A stretch of DNA of 64,000 nt from positions 1 through 64,000 of the forward strand of contig NZ_JARLTC010000004.1 in assembly GCF_029382225.1 (NCBI RefSeq), written 5' to 3'. Positions within the stretch are counted from its first letter, which is position 1, and the number at the start of each line of letters is the position of its first letter. Shown here piece after piece: positions 1 to 17,034 of the stretch. Position numbers and translations under genes: made by a program. This DNA is from Spongiactinospora sp. TRM90649. Its GTDB lineage: Bacteria > Actinomycetota > Actinomycetes > Streptosporangiales > Streptosporangiaceae. A model generated the notes under the pieces. It did not search any database, was not told the DNA's origin, and saw nothing but the letters and a program-made list of their open reading frames with translations.

Positions 1-134
1 ATGCATTCTATGCATTCATCATGCATGCACTGGCTTTTAACACACTGTTGAGTTCTCAAGAAACGGACGCGTACACCGTCGAACCGGACCAGTCTAGCCG
101 CTCCAGCCCTCTGGGGCATACCTCTTCAGAGAAG
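1..134 (-). other. 16S rRNA precursor leader (rRNA operon continues past base 1)
   Basis: Read on the minus strand, bases 70-41 contain TTCTTGAGAACTCAACAG, the short conserved block found before 16S genes and in the 16S-23S spacer of actinomycetes, generally regarded as an antitermination/processing region. A run of ATGCAT-type motifs follows toward base 1. The 16S gene itself is not in the window; its position just outside is inferred. A good promoter (135-163) lies immediately upstream, so this segment should be transcribed leader RNA. Confidence 0.7.
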
Positions 135-163
135 ACCTTACCAGATCGCTAGAACCGCGTCAA
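135..163 (-). promoter_or_regulatory. Proximal rRNA operon promoter
   Basis: On the minus strand the -35 box TTGACG (163-158) is followed by a 17-nt spacer and the -10 box TAAGGT (140-135). Transcription would start near base 128 and run into the 16S leader. Spacing is optimal and both boxes are close to the vegetative consensus, as expected for a ribosomal RNA promoter. A small TCTTC/GAAGA hairpin lies right at the predicted start. Confidence 0.65.
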
Positions 164-388
164 ACTCCGATTCCGATGATCAAATTTGATCTTCAGATCA
201 GCCTGCTGGCAGGCTGATTCCCACAGACTTACCGTGCCACCGCACGACGCCGAACTCGACCGGATCTCCGGGGGCTCAGTACTCCGTGCGATCTTGACAG
301 ACCCCGCACTCAGGCGGACAAGTCAAGAAGCTCACCCTGGGGCCCGTCCGCCTCGCAGGCGTCCGGCTCACTCCCGGGGGTGGAATGA

Positions 389-417
389 AGATTAGGCGGA
401 GCTCCCGGCCGCGTCAA
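389..417 (-). promoter_or_regulatory. Distal rRNA operon promoter
   Basis: The minus strand carries TTGACG (417-412), a 17-nt spacer and TAATCT (394-389). It has the same -35 box and spacing as the proximal promoter 254 bp downstream. Tandem promoters are typical of actinomycete rrn operons. It lies about 120 bp downstream of the tyrS terminator, so rRNA transcription should be insulated from tyrS. Confidence 0.6.
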
Positions 418-539
418 ATCGCGGGGCCTCGCGTCGGCCCAGGTCACCGGATCGCTCGCCACAGCCGCCCAGGTTTGCGACCGGAACGTTACATTACGGC
501 GAGCGCTGTCCGGCCCCATCAGCCCCAGAGACCACACCT

Positions 540-573
540 GTCCCGGCGCCCCCTTGACAGGGACCGCCGGGAC
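540..573 (-). terminator. tyrS terminator hairpin
   Basis: A 9-bp perfect inverted repeat, GTCCCGGCG (540-548) with CGCCGGGAC (565-573), has a 16-nt loop and begins 14 nt after the tyrS stop. There is no U-run, as is common in GC-rich actinomycetes. It separates tyrS from the rRNA promoters. Confidence 0.6.
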
Positions 574-586
574 AGAGTGCCGCGGA

Positions 587-1858
587 TCAGTCTCCGGTGA
601 CCTCTACGCCGCCCACGGACCGCTTGCCGCGGCGCAGCACCAGGAAACGGCCATGGAGCAGGTCGTCCGCCGTGGGCACGTAGCCCTCGTCGGTGATCTT
701 GGAGTTGTTCAGGTACGCGCCGCCCTCCTTGACGGCACGCCGAGCGGCGGACTTGGACTCCACCAGCCCGCTCTCGGCCAGCAGGTCCACGTAGGCGGCC
801 CCGAGCGCCGGCACCTCGGCCTTCGGCACCTCCGCCAGCGCGGATCCGAGGGTGCGCCCGTCCAGCTCCTCCAGGGAGCCCTGGCCGAACAGCGCCCGCG
901 AGGCCGCGACCACGCGAGCCAGCTCGTCCGCTCCGTGGACCATCGAGGTGACGTCCTCGGCGAGGGTCCGCTGCGCCTCACGCGCGGCCGGGCGGTCGGC
1001 CACAGCCTTCTCCAGGGCCTCGATCTCCTCGCGGGTGCGGAAGGTGAAGACCTTCAGGAATCGGATCACATCGCGGTCGTCGGCGTTCAACCAGAACTGG
1101 TAGAACGCGTACGGCGAGGTCAGCTCGGGGTCCAGCCAGATCGCGCCGCCGGCCGTCTTGCCGAACTTGGTGCCGTCGGCCTTGGTGATGAGCTTGCCGG
1201 TCAGGGCGTGCACGTGCCCGCCCTCGACCCGGCGGATCAGGTCGACGCCCGCGATGATGTTGCCCCACTGGTCGCTGCCGCCCACCTGCAGCGAGCAGCC
1301 GTGCCGGCGGTACAGCTCCAGGTAGTCGTTGGCCTGGAGAATCTGGTAGCTGAACTCGGTGTAGCTCAGCCCCTCTCCCCCGAGGCGCGCGGAGACCGAC
1401 TCGCGGGCGAGCATCCGGTTGATCGGGAAGTGCTTGCCGACGTCACGCAGGAAGTCGATGGCCGAGAGCCCGGCCGTCCAGTCGAGGTTGCTCACCAGCG
1501 TGGCGGCGTTCGGCCCGGGCTCGAACGACAGATACCGCTCGACCTGGACGCGGATCCGGGCCACCCATTCCTCGACCACCTCGTTCGAGTTCAGCGAACG
1601 CTCGGTGCTGCGCCCGCTGGGGTCGCCGATGAGGCCCGTCGCGCCGCCCACGAGCCCGATCGGGCGGTGCCCGGCCCGCTGGAAGCGGGTGAGGATCAGG
1701 AGAGTGGCGAGGTTGCCCGCGTGCAGCGAAGGCGCGGTGGGGTCGTAGCCGCTATAGACCGTGATCGGACCCTCGGCCAGCGCCGCGCGCAGGGCGTCGG
1801 CGTCGGTGGACTGCGCGAGCACGTCGCGCCATTCGAGCTCATCGAGGATGTCGGTCAC
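587..1858 (-). CDS. tyrS: Tyrosyl-tRNA synthetase
   Basis: A cytoplasmic class I enzyme that charges tRNA-Tyr with tyrosine. It has 423 residues, normal for bacterial TyrRS. The HIGH-type motif appears as HAGN at residues 46-49 and the KMSKS-type loop as KFGKT at 231-235, in the Rossmann catalytic domain. An S4-like RNA-binding domain fills the last 80 or so residues. The GTG start at 1858 was chosen because family homology begins there ([10 protein letters not shown]) and an AGGA sequence precedes it; the open frame extends far upstream without homology. It follows the glycosylase gene by 119 nt and is the last leftward gene before the rRNA operon. Confidence 0.96.
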   Translation of the reverse strand: MTDILDELEWRDVLAQSTDADALRAALAEGPITVYSGYDPTAPSLHAGNLATLLILTRFQRAGHRPIGLVGGATGLIGDPSGRSTERSLNSNEVVEEWVARIRVQVERYLSFEPGPNAATLVSNLDWTAGLSAIDFLRDVGKHFPINRMLARESVSARLGGEGLSYTEFSYQILQANDYLELYRRHGCSLQVGGSDQWGNIIAGVDLIRRVEGGHVHALTGKLITKADGTKFGKTAGGAIWLDPELTSPYAFYQFWLNADDRDVIRFLKVFTFRTREEIEALEKAVADRPAAREAQRTLAEDVTSMVHGADELARVVAASRALFGQGSLEELDGRTLGSALAEVPKAEVPALGAAYVDLLAESGLVESKSAARRAVKEGGAYLNNSKITDEGYVPTADDLLHGRFLVLRRGKRSVGGVEVTGD

Positions 1859-1977
1859 GTTCCTGACTTTCGTCGATCGGTTGCTGAGTCGGTGTGCCTG
1901 ATACGGCACAGCCTGCCCGATCGTATCCCCGATCCGCCACTCGAAAGCGGCGCGACATATGGGGATGAAGTGACCTG

Positions 1978-2598
1978 TCAGGTTCGCGGGGCGAGCGCCG
2001 TCCCACGACGGCGGGGCACATGCGCGCGGTACGGCGAGACCGTCGGGTCCCCCTCGATCCAGAACCGCCACGGTGTGTCCGCCGCCGACGAGATGCCGGT
2101 GCGCGGGCCGGACAGCACCACCGGAGGGGCACCGTCGTCCGTGTGTACCGTCAACGGCCCCGCGCCGCAAGCGTCGATCCCGTTCTCCTCGCGGCGGAAC
2201 CCAAGGGCGGTGGCCAGGCGGGCGGGCCCCCTGGCCAGGTCTCGATCGCGTACGGCCGGCCCGCGCCGCGCCCGCGCCCGCTCGGCCCCCTCGACGATCT
2301 CCCCCGCGCGCAGCAGCACCGCCGAGCCCTCCCCCTCCGGACGGCACACCAGGTTGGCGCAGAAGTGCATGCCGTAGGTGAAGTAGACGTAGAGATGCCC
2401 GGGTGGCCCGAACATGACCGCGTTGCGGGGAGTCATCCCGCGATAGGTGTGCGACGCGGAGTCTTCGCCGGGCAGCCCGTACGCCTCCACCTCGGTCAGC
2501 CGCAGCGCGACCGAACCGTGCACGACCACCTTCCCGAGCAGCTCGGGCGCGACCACGTCGGACGGCCGGTCGAAGAAGTCTCTGCCGAGGGGTTCCAT
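1978..2598 (-). CDS. mpg: DNA-3-methyladenine glycosylase (AAG/MPG family)
   Basis: Base-excision repair glycosylase that removes alkylated purines such as 3-methyladenine. Its 206 residues are a full-length bacterial AAG-family protein. Recognisable family blocks are ARDF-like GRDFFDRP near the N-terminus, the VEVEAY-like TEVEAYG around residue 36-42, [11 protein letters not shown], and [16 protein letters not shown]; the tyrosine-rich segment forms the base-flipping pocket in the family. It starts with ATG only 10 nt after argH, so it is probably co-transcribed with the arginine genes. The same argH-glycosylase-tyrS order occurs in other actinobacteria as I recall. Confidence 0.92.
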   Translation of the reverse strand: MEPLGRDFFDRPSDVVAPELLGKVVVHGSVALRLTEVEAYGLPGEDSASHTYRGMTPRNAVMFGPPGHLYVYFTYGMHFCANLVCRPEGEGSAVLLRAGEIVEGAERARARRGPAVRDRDLARGPARLATALGFRREENGIDACGAGPLTVHTDDGAPPVVLSGPRTGISSAADTPWRFWIEGDPTVSPYRAHVPRRRGTALAPRT

Positions 2599-2608
2599 CC
2601 GGTGGCCC

Positions 2609-4027
2609 CTACGCGCCCGCCGCCCACGAGGCCTGGGCGTCGACGATCTCCCGCAGCGCCACGAGCTGGTCGCGGACCCGGTCGGGCGCGGTGCCGCCGT
2701 GGGCCTTGCGTGCGGCCAGCGCCCCCGGCACGTTCAGCACGTCGCGGGAGTCGGGGGTGAAGTGCGGGGAGACCTTCGCCAGCTCCTCGTCGGTGATCTC
2801 GTCGAGGGTCTTGTCGTGGACCTGGCACCACACCACCAGGTGCCCCACGGCCTCGTGCGCGTCGCGGAACGGCACGCCCTTGCGGACCAGCAGTTCGGCC
2901 AGGTCGGTGGCGAGGGCGAAGCCGTCGGGGGCGCTGGCGGCCAGCCGCGCCGTGTTGACCCGCATGGTGGCCACCAGGCCGGCGACCGCCGGGAGCACCA
3001 GCAGCAGGGTGTCGACGGAGTCGAACACCGGCTCCTTGTCCTCCTGGAGGTCACGGTTGTAGGTCAGCGGCAGGCCCTTGAGCACGGTGAGCAGCGTGGT
3101 CAGCGAGCCGATCAGCCGGCCGGACTTGCCCCTGGCCAGCTCGGCGACGTCGGGGTTCTTCTTCTGCGGCATGATCGAGGAGCCGGTGGAGTAGGCGTCG
3201 TCCATCTCGATCCAGCGGAACTCCTGGGAGGCCCACAGCACGACCTCCTCTCCCAGCCGGGACAGGTGCACGCCGACCAGCGCGGCGCAGAACAGGAACT
3301 CGGCTGCGAAGTCGCGGTCGGCGACGGCGTCCATCGAGTTGGGCGCGGCGGAGCCGAAGCCCAGCTCCTCGGCGACGGCCTGCGGGTCCAGCGGCAGCGA
3401 GGACCCGGCCAGCGCGCCGGAGCCGAGCGGGGAGACGGCGGCGCGGCGGTCCCAGTCGCGCAGCCGGTCGATGTCGCGCGCGAAGGCGTGGACGTGGGCG
3501 AGCAACTGGTGGCCGAAGGACACCGGCTGGGCGTGCTGCAGGTGGGTCATGCCTGGCGCGGCCGTCTCGGCGTGCTGCTCGGCCTGGCTCATCAGCGCGG
3601 TCTCCAGCTCGACCAGCCTGGAGACGATGTGCCGGACGTGGTCGCGCAGGTAGAGCCGCAGGTCGGTGGCCACCTGGTCGTTGCGGCTGCGGCCGGCGCG
3701 CAGCTTGCCGCCGAGCGCGCCGAGGCGCTCCAGCAGGCCCCGCTCCAGCGCGGTGTGCACGTCCTCGTCCGCCACGGTGGGCCGGAACTCGCCGGAGACG
3801 CACGCGTGCTCCAGGTCGTCGAGCGCGCCGATCATGCGGTTCAGCTCGTCGTCCTCCAGCAGCCCCGCCCGGTGCAGCACCCGGGCGTGCGCCCGGGAGG
3901 CCAGCAGGTCGTACGGCGCGAGCCGCCAGTCGAACTGGACGCTCACCGACAGACGCGTCAGCGCGTCGGCGGGCCCTCCTTCGAACCGGCCGCCCCACAA
4001 CCGCATCGGCTTGCCACCGTCACTCAC
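2609..4027 (-). CDS. argH: Argininosuccinate lyase
   Basis: Last step of arginine synthesis: splits argininosuccinate into arginine and fumarate. The 472-residue protein belongs to the fumarase/aspartase superfamily and carries the signature [11 protein letters not shown] at residues 282-292, whose mobile loop contains the catalytic serine. The early block [17 protein letters not shown] (about 106-122) is also typical. The start is GTG at 4027, preceded by GGAGACAGG. A strong hairpin (4096-4129) lies between it and argG, so readthrough may be partial. Confidence 0.97.
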   Translation of the reverse strand: MSDGGKPMRLWGGRFEGGPADALTRLSVSVQFDWRLAPYDLLASRAHARVLHRAGLLEDDELNRMIGALDDLEHACVSGEFRPTVADEDVHTALERGLLERLGALGGKLRAGRSRNDQVATDLRLYLRDHVRHIVSRLVELETALMSQAEQHAETAAPGMTHLQHAQPVSFGHQLLAHVHAFARDIDRLRDWDRRAAVSPLGSGALAGSSLPLDPQAVAEELGFGSAAPNSMDAVADRDFAAEFLFCAALVGVHLSRLGEEVVLWASQEFRWIEMDDAYSTGSSIMPQKKNPDVAELARGKSGRLIGSLTTLLTVLKGLPLTYNRDLQEDKEPVFDSVDTLLLVLPAVAGLVATMRVNTARLAASAPDGFALATDLAELLVRKGVPFRDAHEAVGHLVVWCQVHDKTLDEITDEELAKVSPHFTPDSRDVLNVPGALAARKAHGGTAPDRVRDQLVALREIVDAQASWAAGA

Positions 4028-4095
4028 CCTGTCTCCTCCCCTTTTCCTTCCGCGACCTTACTCCGCCCGGAGCACCACTCACGCGCGGCATGACC

Positions 4096-4129
4096 AGCGC
4101 CGGTCACCGTCGTACGGGTGACCGGCGCT
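4096..4129 (-). terminator. Intra-operon hairpin between argG and argH
   Basis: A 13-bp perfect inverted repeat, AGCGCCGGTCACC (4096-4108) with GGTGACCGGCGCT (4117-4129), has an 8-nt loop and begins 10 nt beyond the argG stop. No U-run follows on the leftward transcript; a TTT run is present only on the opposite side. It could be a partial terminator reducing argH, an mRNA-stabilising structure, or a true operon end. Confidence 0.5.
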
Positions 4130-4139
4130 TTGTTCTCCC

Positions 4140-5336
<1,197 letters not shown>

Positions 5337-5391
5337 GGCGATTCGGCTTTCTGGTGCGATCTTCCGGATTGGCTGCGGGGACGTGCCCGCG

Positions 5392-11131
<5,740 letters not shown>

Positions 11132-11153
11132 TCAGCTCCCTCGGTTCGTATAA

Positions 11154-11173
11154 TCATGCAGTCAAGTGCATGA
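11154..11173. promoter_or_regulatory. Candidate ARG box (ArgR operator)
   Basis: A perfect 7-bp inverted repeat TCATGCA (11154-11160) and TGCATGA (11167-11173) separated by 6 nt makes a 20-bp site, the size of ArgR/AhrC operators, 29-48 nt before argC. Three further half-sites follow: ATGCAC (11188-11193) and the palindrome GCATGCCCATGC (11200-11211), which overlaps the argC promoter. ArgR binding is inferred from position and symmetry, not demonstrated. Confidence 0.6.
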
Positions 11174-11184
11174 CCTTGCTGAAG

Positions 11185-11213
11185 AGTATGCACCAGGCAG
11201 CATGCCCATGCAA
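11185..11213 (-). promoter_or_regulatory. argC operon promoter
   Basis: On the minus strand TTGCAT (11213-11208), a 17-nt spacer and CATACT (11190-11185) predict a start near 11178, about 50 nt before argC. The palindrome at 11200-11211 overlaps the -35 region and the 20-bp box at 11154-11173 lies just downstream of the start, so bound ArgR would block initiation. Confidence 0.5.
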
Positions 11214-11237
11214 GCCGGGTTCCGAACCGGAAAACCG

Positions 11238-11267
11238 TTGTCACGCTCCGGTTGCCTGCCCTTATGG
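11238..11267 (+). promoter_or_regulatory. Possible promoter for the acyl-CoA synthetase gene
   Basis: TTGTCA (11238-11243), an 18-nt spacer and TTATGG (11262-11267) lie 63 nt before the start codon on the plus strand. The match is moderate. It is the best pair in the 204-bp divergent region outside the argC promoter. Confidence 0.3.
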
Positions 11268-11329
11268 CCCGCCCGATACGCTGATCACGTCCCACCGGTA
11301 CTGGCCGCTCACACCGGGGAGATCATGCG

Positions 11330-13012
11330 ATGGCACTCACCCACGACCGGATCCAGGCGCGGCTCACCGCCCCCGGCGGGCTCTTCGAAATGGACGAGAT
11401 AGAGGTTCGCGGCCACCCGATTCGCACCTGGAAACACGCACCCCCGCACTTTCGCGCGCTCCTTTCCGGCAGCAGGTCACACGGCGGCAAGCCGTTCCTC
11501 GGCTACGACGGTGACTGGATCACCTTCGACGACCACTACCGCCGGGCGGCGGCGCTCGCCCTGTGCCTCGCCGGCGACTACGGCGTGCGCAAGGGCGACC
11601 GGGTGGCCATCGCCATGCGGAACTACCCCGAATGGGTCATCGCATTCTCCGCGGTGCTGGCGTGCGGGGCCGTGGCCGTGCCGCTCAACGCGTGGTGGAC
11701 CCGGCCGGAGCTGGAATACGCGCTCACCGACTGCGGCGCCACGGTGCTGATCGCCGACGGCGAGCGGGCCGTGCGGATGCGGGACACCCCGCTGACGGCC
11801 CGCCTCATCGTCACCCGCCCGCTGGAGGAGCCGCCGCCCGGCACGGCCCTCCTGGCCGACCTGGTCGGCGAGCCCGGCGGCGAGGTCGGGCTGCCCGACG
11901 TCCGGGTCGAGCCGGAGGACCCGGCCACGATCTTCTACACCTCCGGCACCACCGGGCGCCCCAAGGGCGCGCTGGGCAGCCATCGCAACCTGGGCGAGGC
12001 GCCGCTCACCATCGCCTACTCGCTGACCAGGGCCGCCGCCCTGGCCGGGCGCGACGCGGCGCACGCGGTCCGGCGGCGGCGCGTCACCCTGCTGGCCGTA
12101 CCGCTCTTCCATGTGACCGGCTGCTTCGCCGCCATGATCCCCTCGCTGTTCAGCGGCTCGGCCGTGGTGCTCATGTACAAATGGGACCCGGGGGCGGCGC
12201 TGCGGCTGATCGAGACCGAGCGGGTCACCGGCATCGCCGGGGTGCCGACCAACGCCTGGCAACTGATGTCGCACCCGGGGCTCGGCGAGCACGACGTGTC
12301 GAGCCTGGGATCGCTGTCCTACGGCGGCGCGCCCGCGCCGCCCCGGCTGGTGGAGCGCATCGCCGAGGCGCTGCCGGGGCGCACGCCGTCCAACGGGTAC
12401 GGCATGACCGAGACCACCTCCCTGGTCATCCACAACTGCGGCGCCGACTACGCCGCCCGGCCGGACAGCGTCGGCCGTCCCATCCCGACCGTGGACGTGC
12501 GGATCACCGGCCCCTCGGGGCACGACCTGCCGCCGGGCCAGGTGGGCGAGCTGCGCGTGCGCGGCGGCCCGGTGATCACCGGCTACTGGAACCGGCCGGA
12601 CGCCACCGCAGATACGTTCACGGACGGCTGGCTACGCACCGGCGACCTGGCCAGGATCGACCCCGACGGCTACGTCTACCTCGTTGACCGCGCCAAGGAC
12701 GTGGTCATCCGGGGCGGCGAGAACGTCTACTGCGCCGAGGTCGAGGCGGCCCTGTTCGAGCATCCCGCGGTGGACGACGCCGCCGTGTTCGGGATCCCGC
12801 ACGACGAGCTGGGCGAGGAGGTCGGCGCGGTGATCCGCCCGCTGCCCGGAGCCGGACTGGAGCCCGGGGAGCTGACCGCCTTCCTGCGTGAGCGGATCGC
12901 GCCCTTCAAGGTCCCGGCGCGCTTCTGGTTCCGCGACACCGAACTGCCCCGCAACGCCGGCGGCAAGCTGCTCAAGACCGGCCTGCGGCGCGAGGTGCTC
13001 GGCTCCTCGTAG
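11330..13012 (+). CDS. Class I adenylate-forming acyl-CoA synthetase
   Basis: Probably activates a carboxylic acid, likely a fatty acid, with ATP and CoA through an acyl-adenylate. Its 560 residues form the full ANL fold. The P-loop TSGTTGRPKG is at 204-213, followed by the YGMTETTS adenine/catalytic motif and the hinge region around DRAKDVVIRGGENVY. The C-terminal catalytic lysine is near residue 546 (NAGGKLLK). The ATG at 11330 has GGGGAG 8 nt upstream. It is transcribed away from argC and 53 nt before an MFS gene. The substrate cannot be named from sequence. Confidence 0.85.
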   Translation: MALTHDRIQARLTAPGGLFEMDEIEVRGHPIRTWKHAPPHFRALLSGSRSHGGKPFLGYDGDWITFDDHYRRAAALALCLAGDYGVRKGDRVAIAMRNYPEWVIAFSAVLACGAVAVPLNAWWTRPELEYALTDCGATVLIADGERAVRMRDTPLTARLIVTRPLEEPPPGTALLADLVGEPGGEVGLPDVRVEPEDPATIFYTSGTTGRPKGALGSHRNLGEAPLTIAYSLTRAAALAGRDAAHAVRRRRVTLLAVPLFHVTGCFAAMIPSLFSGSAVVLMYKWDPGAALRLIETERVTGIAGVPTNAWQLMSHPGLGEHDVSSLGSLSYGGAPAPPRLVERIAEALPGRTPSNGYGMTETTSLVIHNCGADYAARPDSVGRPIPTVDVRITGPSGHDLPPGQVGELRVRGGPVITGYWNRPDATADTFTDGWLRTGDLARIDPDGYVYLVDRAKDVVIRGGENVYCAEVEAALFEHPAVDDAAVFGIPHDELGEEVGAVIRPLPGAGLEPGELTAFLRERIAPFKVPARFWFRDTELPRNAGGKLLKTGLRREVLGSS

Positions 13013-13065
13013 GCCCGGGAAATTGGATTGCCGCCGTACCGGGGCAGGAGTCACAATCTCGTCTC

Positions 13066-14370
13066 GTGCCGGACTCCGATCGATCGCCGCTAGCGCTGTT
13101 CCGTCACCTGCGGATGGACCTGAGACCGCTGCGCGACTCCCGCGACTTCAGGTATCTGATGGGGTCCGGGGTCATCACCATGTTCGGCAGCTTCCTGACC
13201 TTCGTCACCATCCCGCTGCAGATGAAGCAGCTCACCGGCTCCTACGTCGCGGTCGGGCTGGTCAGCCTGGCGGAGTTCGTGCCGATGGTCGTGTTCGGGC
13301 TGTGGGGCGGCGCGATCGCCGACGCGCTCGACCGGCGCCGGGTGGTGCTGATCTGCGAGGGCGGCCTGGCGCTGATGGCGGCCCTGCTCACGCTCAACGC
13401 GCTGCTGCCGCGCCCGCAGGTCTGGGCGCTCTACGTGATCGCCGCGCTGATGGCCTCGCTGGACAGCGTGCAGCGGCCGAGCCTGGACGCCATGGTGCCC
13501 CGGGTGGTCCGGCACGACCAGCTCACCGCCGCCGCGGCGCTGACCAGTTTCCGGTGGAACGTCGGCGCCATCGCCGGGCCCGCGCTGGCCGGGCTCATCG
13601 TGGCCGGTTTCGGACCGGCCACGACCTACGGGATCGACCTGCTCACCTACGTCGTGTCGATGGCCCTGCTGTGGCGGGTGCGCGCGGTCCCGCCGCGTGA
13701 GAACGCCGCTCCGGCCACGCTGCGCAGCCTCGCCGAGGGCGTGCGCTACGCGATGGGCCGTCCGGACCTGACCGGCACCTACCTGGTGGACATGGCCGCG
13801 ATGTTCTTCGCCATGTCCATCGCGCTCTACCCGTTCCTCGCCGACGAGCTGGGCGCTCCCAAGGCGCTGGGCCTGCTCTACTCCGCGGGCGCGGTGGGCG
13901 CGCTGCTGGCCTCACTGACCTCCGGCTGGACGCGCCACGTGCGGCGGCACGGCCTCGCGGTGATCGTCGCGGCCATGGTGTGGGGCCTGGCGGTGTTCCT
14001 GGCCGCGCTCGCCCCGAGCCTGTGGGCGGTGTTCGCCTGCCTGGCCCTGGCGGGCGCGGCCGACATGATCAGCGGCATCTTCCGCACCACCATCTGGGAC
14101 CAGACGATCCCCGACGAACTACGCGGACGGCTGGCGGGCATCGAGCTGCTGTCGTACTCCTCCGGCCCGATGCTCGGCAACGCCAGAGCGGGCCTGATGG
14201 CCGACCTGGGCGGCACCAGGTTCTCGCTGGGAGCGGGCGGCCTGCTGTGCGTCGGCGCGGTGGCGCTGATGTCGGTGCTGCTGCCGAAGTTCCGGACCTA
14301 CGACGCCGAGACCGACGAGCACGCCGTCGCCGAACGCACCCGCAGGGCGGCAGCCCCAGAGCCTGCTTGA
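13066..14370 (+). CDS. MFS transporter (EntS/MFS_3-like)
   Basis: A predicted proton-driven exporter in the cytoplasmic membrane. The 434-residue protein has about twelve hydrophobic segments and the inter-helix 2-3 loop GGAIADALDRRRVV around residue 80-93, close to the classical MFS motif. The pattern RPSLDAMVPRVV and SYSSGPMLGNARAGLMAD resembles siderophore/drug exporters of the MFS_3 family. The start is GTG at 13066; no strong ribosome site is visible. It lies 53 nt behind the acyl-CoA synthetase and ahead of a strong terminator, so the two are probably co-transcribed. Substrate unknown. Confidence 0.82.
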   Translation: MPDSDRSPLALFRHLRMDLRPLRDSRDFRYLMGSGVITMFGSFLTFVTIPLQMKQLTGSYVAVGLVSLAEFVPMVVFGLWGGAIADALDRRRVVLICEGGLALMAALLTLNALLPRPQVWALYVIAALMASLDSVQRPSLDAMVPRVVRHDQLTAAAALTSFRWNVGAIAGPALAGLIVAGFGPATTYGIDLLTYVVSMALLWRVRAVPPRENAAPATLRSLAEGVRYAMGRPDLTGTYLVDMAAMFFAMSIALYPFLADELGAPKALGLLYSAGAVGALLASLTSGWTRHVRRHGLAVIVAAMVWGLAVFLAALAPSLWAVFACLALAGAADMISGIFRTTIWDQTIPDELRGRLAGIELLSYSSGPMLGNARAGLMADLGGTRFSLGAGGLLCVGAVALMSVLLPKFRTYDAETDEHAVAERTRRAAAPEPA

Positions 14371-14401
14371 GTGCCTGCCTGAGGGCCCGCCCGAACGAAG
14401 C

Positions 14402-14440
14402 GGGGCCGGCGCGCATGAGCGGCCGGCCCCTTCTCTCTCT
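14402..14440 (+). terminator. Terminator of acyl-CoA synthetase/MFS unit
   Basis: GGGGCCGGC (14402-14410) pairs perfectly with GCCGGCCCC (14422-14430) around an 11-nt loop. A pyrimidine-rich tail TTCTCTCTCTTGCTCTCTCTT follows, starting 31 nt after the MFS stop. It separates this unit from the convergent pheT. Confidence 0.75.
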
Positions 14441-14470
14441 TGCTCTCTCTTACCCTTGATCGCCCCGAGG

Positions 14471-17034
14471 TCAGGAGCCCCGCAGGCGGGCTCCGAGGCG
14501 GTCGGCGGCGAGCGCCACCGCCGCGTCACGGGCGGCGCTGGTCTCCTCGACGGTGAGGGTGCGGTCGGGGGCCCGGAAGCGCAGGGCGTAGGCGAGCGAC
14601 TTGGCGCCCTCGCCCACCTGCGCGCCGGTGTAGACGTCGAACAGCCGGATGTCCTCCAGCAGTTCGCCCGCGCCCTCGCGGATCACCGCCTCGACCTCCG
14701 CGACCGGGGTGGCGGCCGGGACGATCAGCGCGACGTCCTGGGTGGCCACCGGGTAGGCGGACACGGCGGGCGCCTGCGCGGGGCCGGACATGGCCGCCGC
14801 GAGACGGCTCAGCTCCAGCTCCATCGCGCAACTGCGGGGCGGCAGGCCGTACGCCTCGACGACCCTCGGGTGCAGCTCGCCCGCGTGGCCGACCAGCACG
14901 TCGCCGACGTGCAGTGCGGCACAGCGGCCGGGATGCCACGGCAGATGCTGGTCGGCGGTGACGGTCACCTCAAGCCCGGCCTGGCGCGCCACCAGGCGCG
15001 CCGCCTCCACGGCGTCGGCCCAGGTAGCCGCCCGGCCCGCGCCCCACCAGCCGGACCGCCCGGCCTCGCCGGCCAGCACCACCGCCACGCGGTACGGCTG
15101 GTCCGGCAGCGCCGCCTCGATCGCCGCCAGCTCCTCGGCGGACGGCTTGCGGTCCACCGGCAGGATCGGCGCCTTGCGGGCGGACCCGGACTTTGGACGG
15201 TAGACCAGCCCGTTCTCGAACAGGGTGACGTCGGAGGCGCCCCGCCCCACGTTGCGGACCAGGGTCTTCAGCAGCCCGGGAAGCAGCGTGGTGCGCAGCA
15301 GCGGCTCGTCCTCGCTGAGCGGATTGGCAAGGCGGGTCGCCTGGCGGCGCGGGTCGTCGGCGTCGAGCCGCAGGTTGTCGAGGTCGCGCTCACCCATGAA
15401 CGGGTAGGACAGCACCTCGACGTACCCGGCGGCGGCCAGCGCCCTGCCCACCCGGCGGCGGAGGCGCTGCCACTCGGTGAGACCCCCTCCCGCCGGAGCC
15501 AGCGGCAGCACCGACGCGAGCCGGGAGTAGCCCTCCAGCCGGATGACCTCCTCGGCGAGGTCGTTGGGGTCGGTCAGGTCGAGCCGCCAGGTCGGCGGGC
15601 TGACCGTCAGCAGGTCATCGGCGCCCTCGCTGACGTCGAGCTGCTCGCGCAGGTCGCCGCCGGTCACGGTGCCGGTGCCGGCCGCCGGACCGCCGCCCTT
15701 GGCCTGGGGGTCGGCGCCCTCGGTGACCGTGCAGCCCACCTGCTCCAGCCGCCTGATCACGGTCTCGCGCGGGTAGGTCATGCCGGCCACCCGGCCGGGG
15801 TAGCCCGAGGGGATGACGATCCGGACCGGTTCGGCGTCGATCGCCGCGTGCGTGACGCCCGGACCGGCCGTGCCGCCGCCCAGCTCGACCAGGAGCCGGA
15901 CCGCGCGCCAGGAGGCGTAGAGCGGCAGCTCACGGTCGACGCCCCGCTCGAACCGCCGCGACGCCTCGCTGACCAGACCGTGCCTGCGGGACTGGCGGGC
16001 GGTTCCGGTGGCCGAGAAGTGCGCCGCCTCCACCACCAGCTCGGCGGTGGTGTCGGAGATCTCGGTGTTCAGGCCGCCCATGGTGCCGGCCATGGAGATG
16101 GGGCCGGACTCGTCGGTGATCAGGATGTCCTCGGGGTGCAGCTTGCGCACGACGTGGTCGAGGGTCTCCAGCGTCTCGCCCTCGCGCGCCCGGCGCACCA
16201 CGATCTCACCGGTCAGCCGGGTGCGGTCGAAGGCGTGCAGCGGCTGGCCCAGCTCCAGCATCACGTAGTTGGTGACGTCGACGGCCAGCGACACCGGGCG
16301 CATGCCCGCCCGCAGCAGCCGGATGCGCATCCACAGCGGGCTCGGGGCCGCCGGGTCGAAGCCGCTGACCTCGCGCAGCACGAAACGGTCGCAGACCGTG
16401 GCGTCGGCGATGGACGCCGGGTAGGCGGACCCGCCCGACGCGGGCAGGTCGAGGTCGGCCGGGTCGCGGAACGGCACGCCGAACGCGGTGGCCGCCTCGC
16501 GCGCCACGCCCCTGATCGACAGGGCGTATCCGCGGTCGGGGGTGACCTCCAGCTCGATGACGTCGTCGCGCAGCGCGAGCAGCTCGACGACATCGGCGCC
16601 GATCGGCAGGCTCGGCGAGAGCACCAGGATGCCCGGAGAGCTCTCGGCGATGCCGAGCTCCTGCTCCGAGCAGATCATGCCGTCGGACAGCCGGCCGTAG
16701 GTCTTGCGGGCGCCGATCTCGAAGCCGCCGGGCAGCACCGCGCCGGGCAGCGCCACCGGCACCCGGTCGCCGACGGAGAAGTTGACGGCGCCGCAGACGA
16801 TGCCGCGCGGCGCGGCCTCGCCGACCTCGACCTGGCAGTAGCGGATCGGCTTGTTGAAGCCGGTCAGCTCCTCGATGTCGAGGACCTCGCCCACCACCAC
16901 GTTCTTGATCTCGTGGCCGTGCGAGGTGATCGATTCGAGCTTCAGCCCGGCCGCGGTGAGCCGGTCGGCGATCTCGTGCGCGTTGACGGCGGGCAGGTCG
17001 ACGAACTCCCGCAGCCAGGAGAGCGGGACCCTCA

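Larger units (their letters stand above)
1..539. other. Non-coding rRNA operon upstream region
   Basis: No protein gene is supported here; short open frames on both strands lack ribosome sites and family resemblance. It holds the two promoters and the leader described separately. A 7-bp inverted repeat, TCTTGAC (292-298) with GTCAAGA (322-328), sits between the promoters. It puts -35-like TTGAC boxes on both strands but neither has a convincing -10. Confidence 0.6.

Noticed and set aside
292..328. Third rRNA promoter from the TCTTGAC/GTCAAGA repeat
   Set aside because: The minus-strand TTGACT lacks a plausible -10 at 16-18 nt; kept only as an inverted repeat.
553..558. Plus-strand TTGACA near the tyrS end
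   Set aside because: It falls in the loop of the tyrS terminator hairpin, has no -10, and would drive antisense to tyrS.
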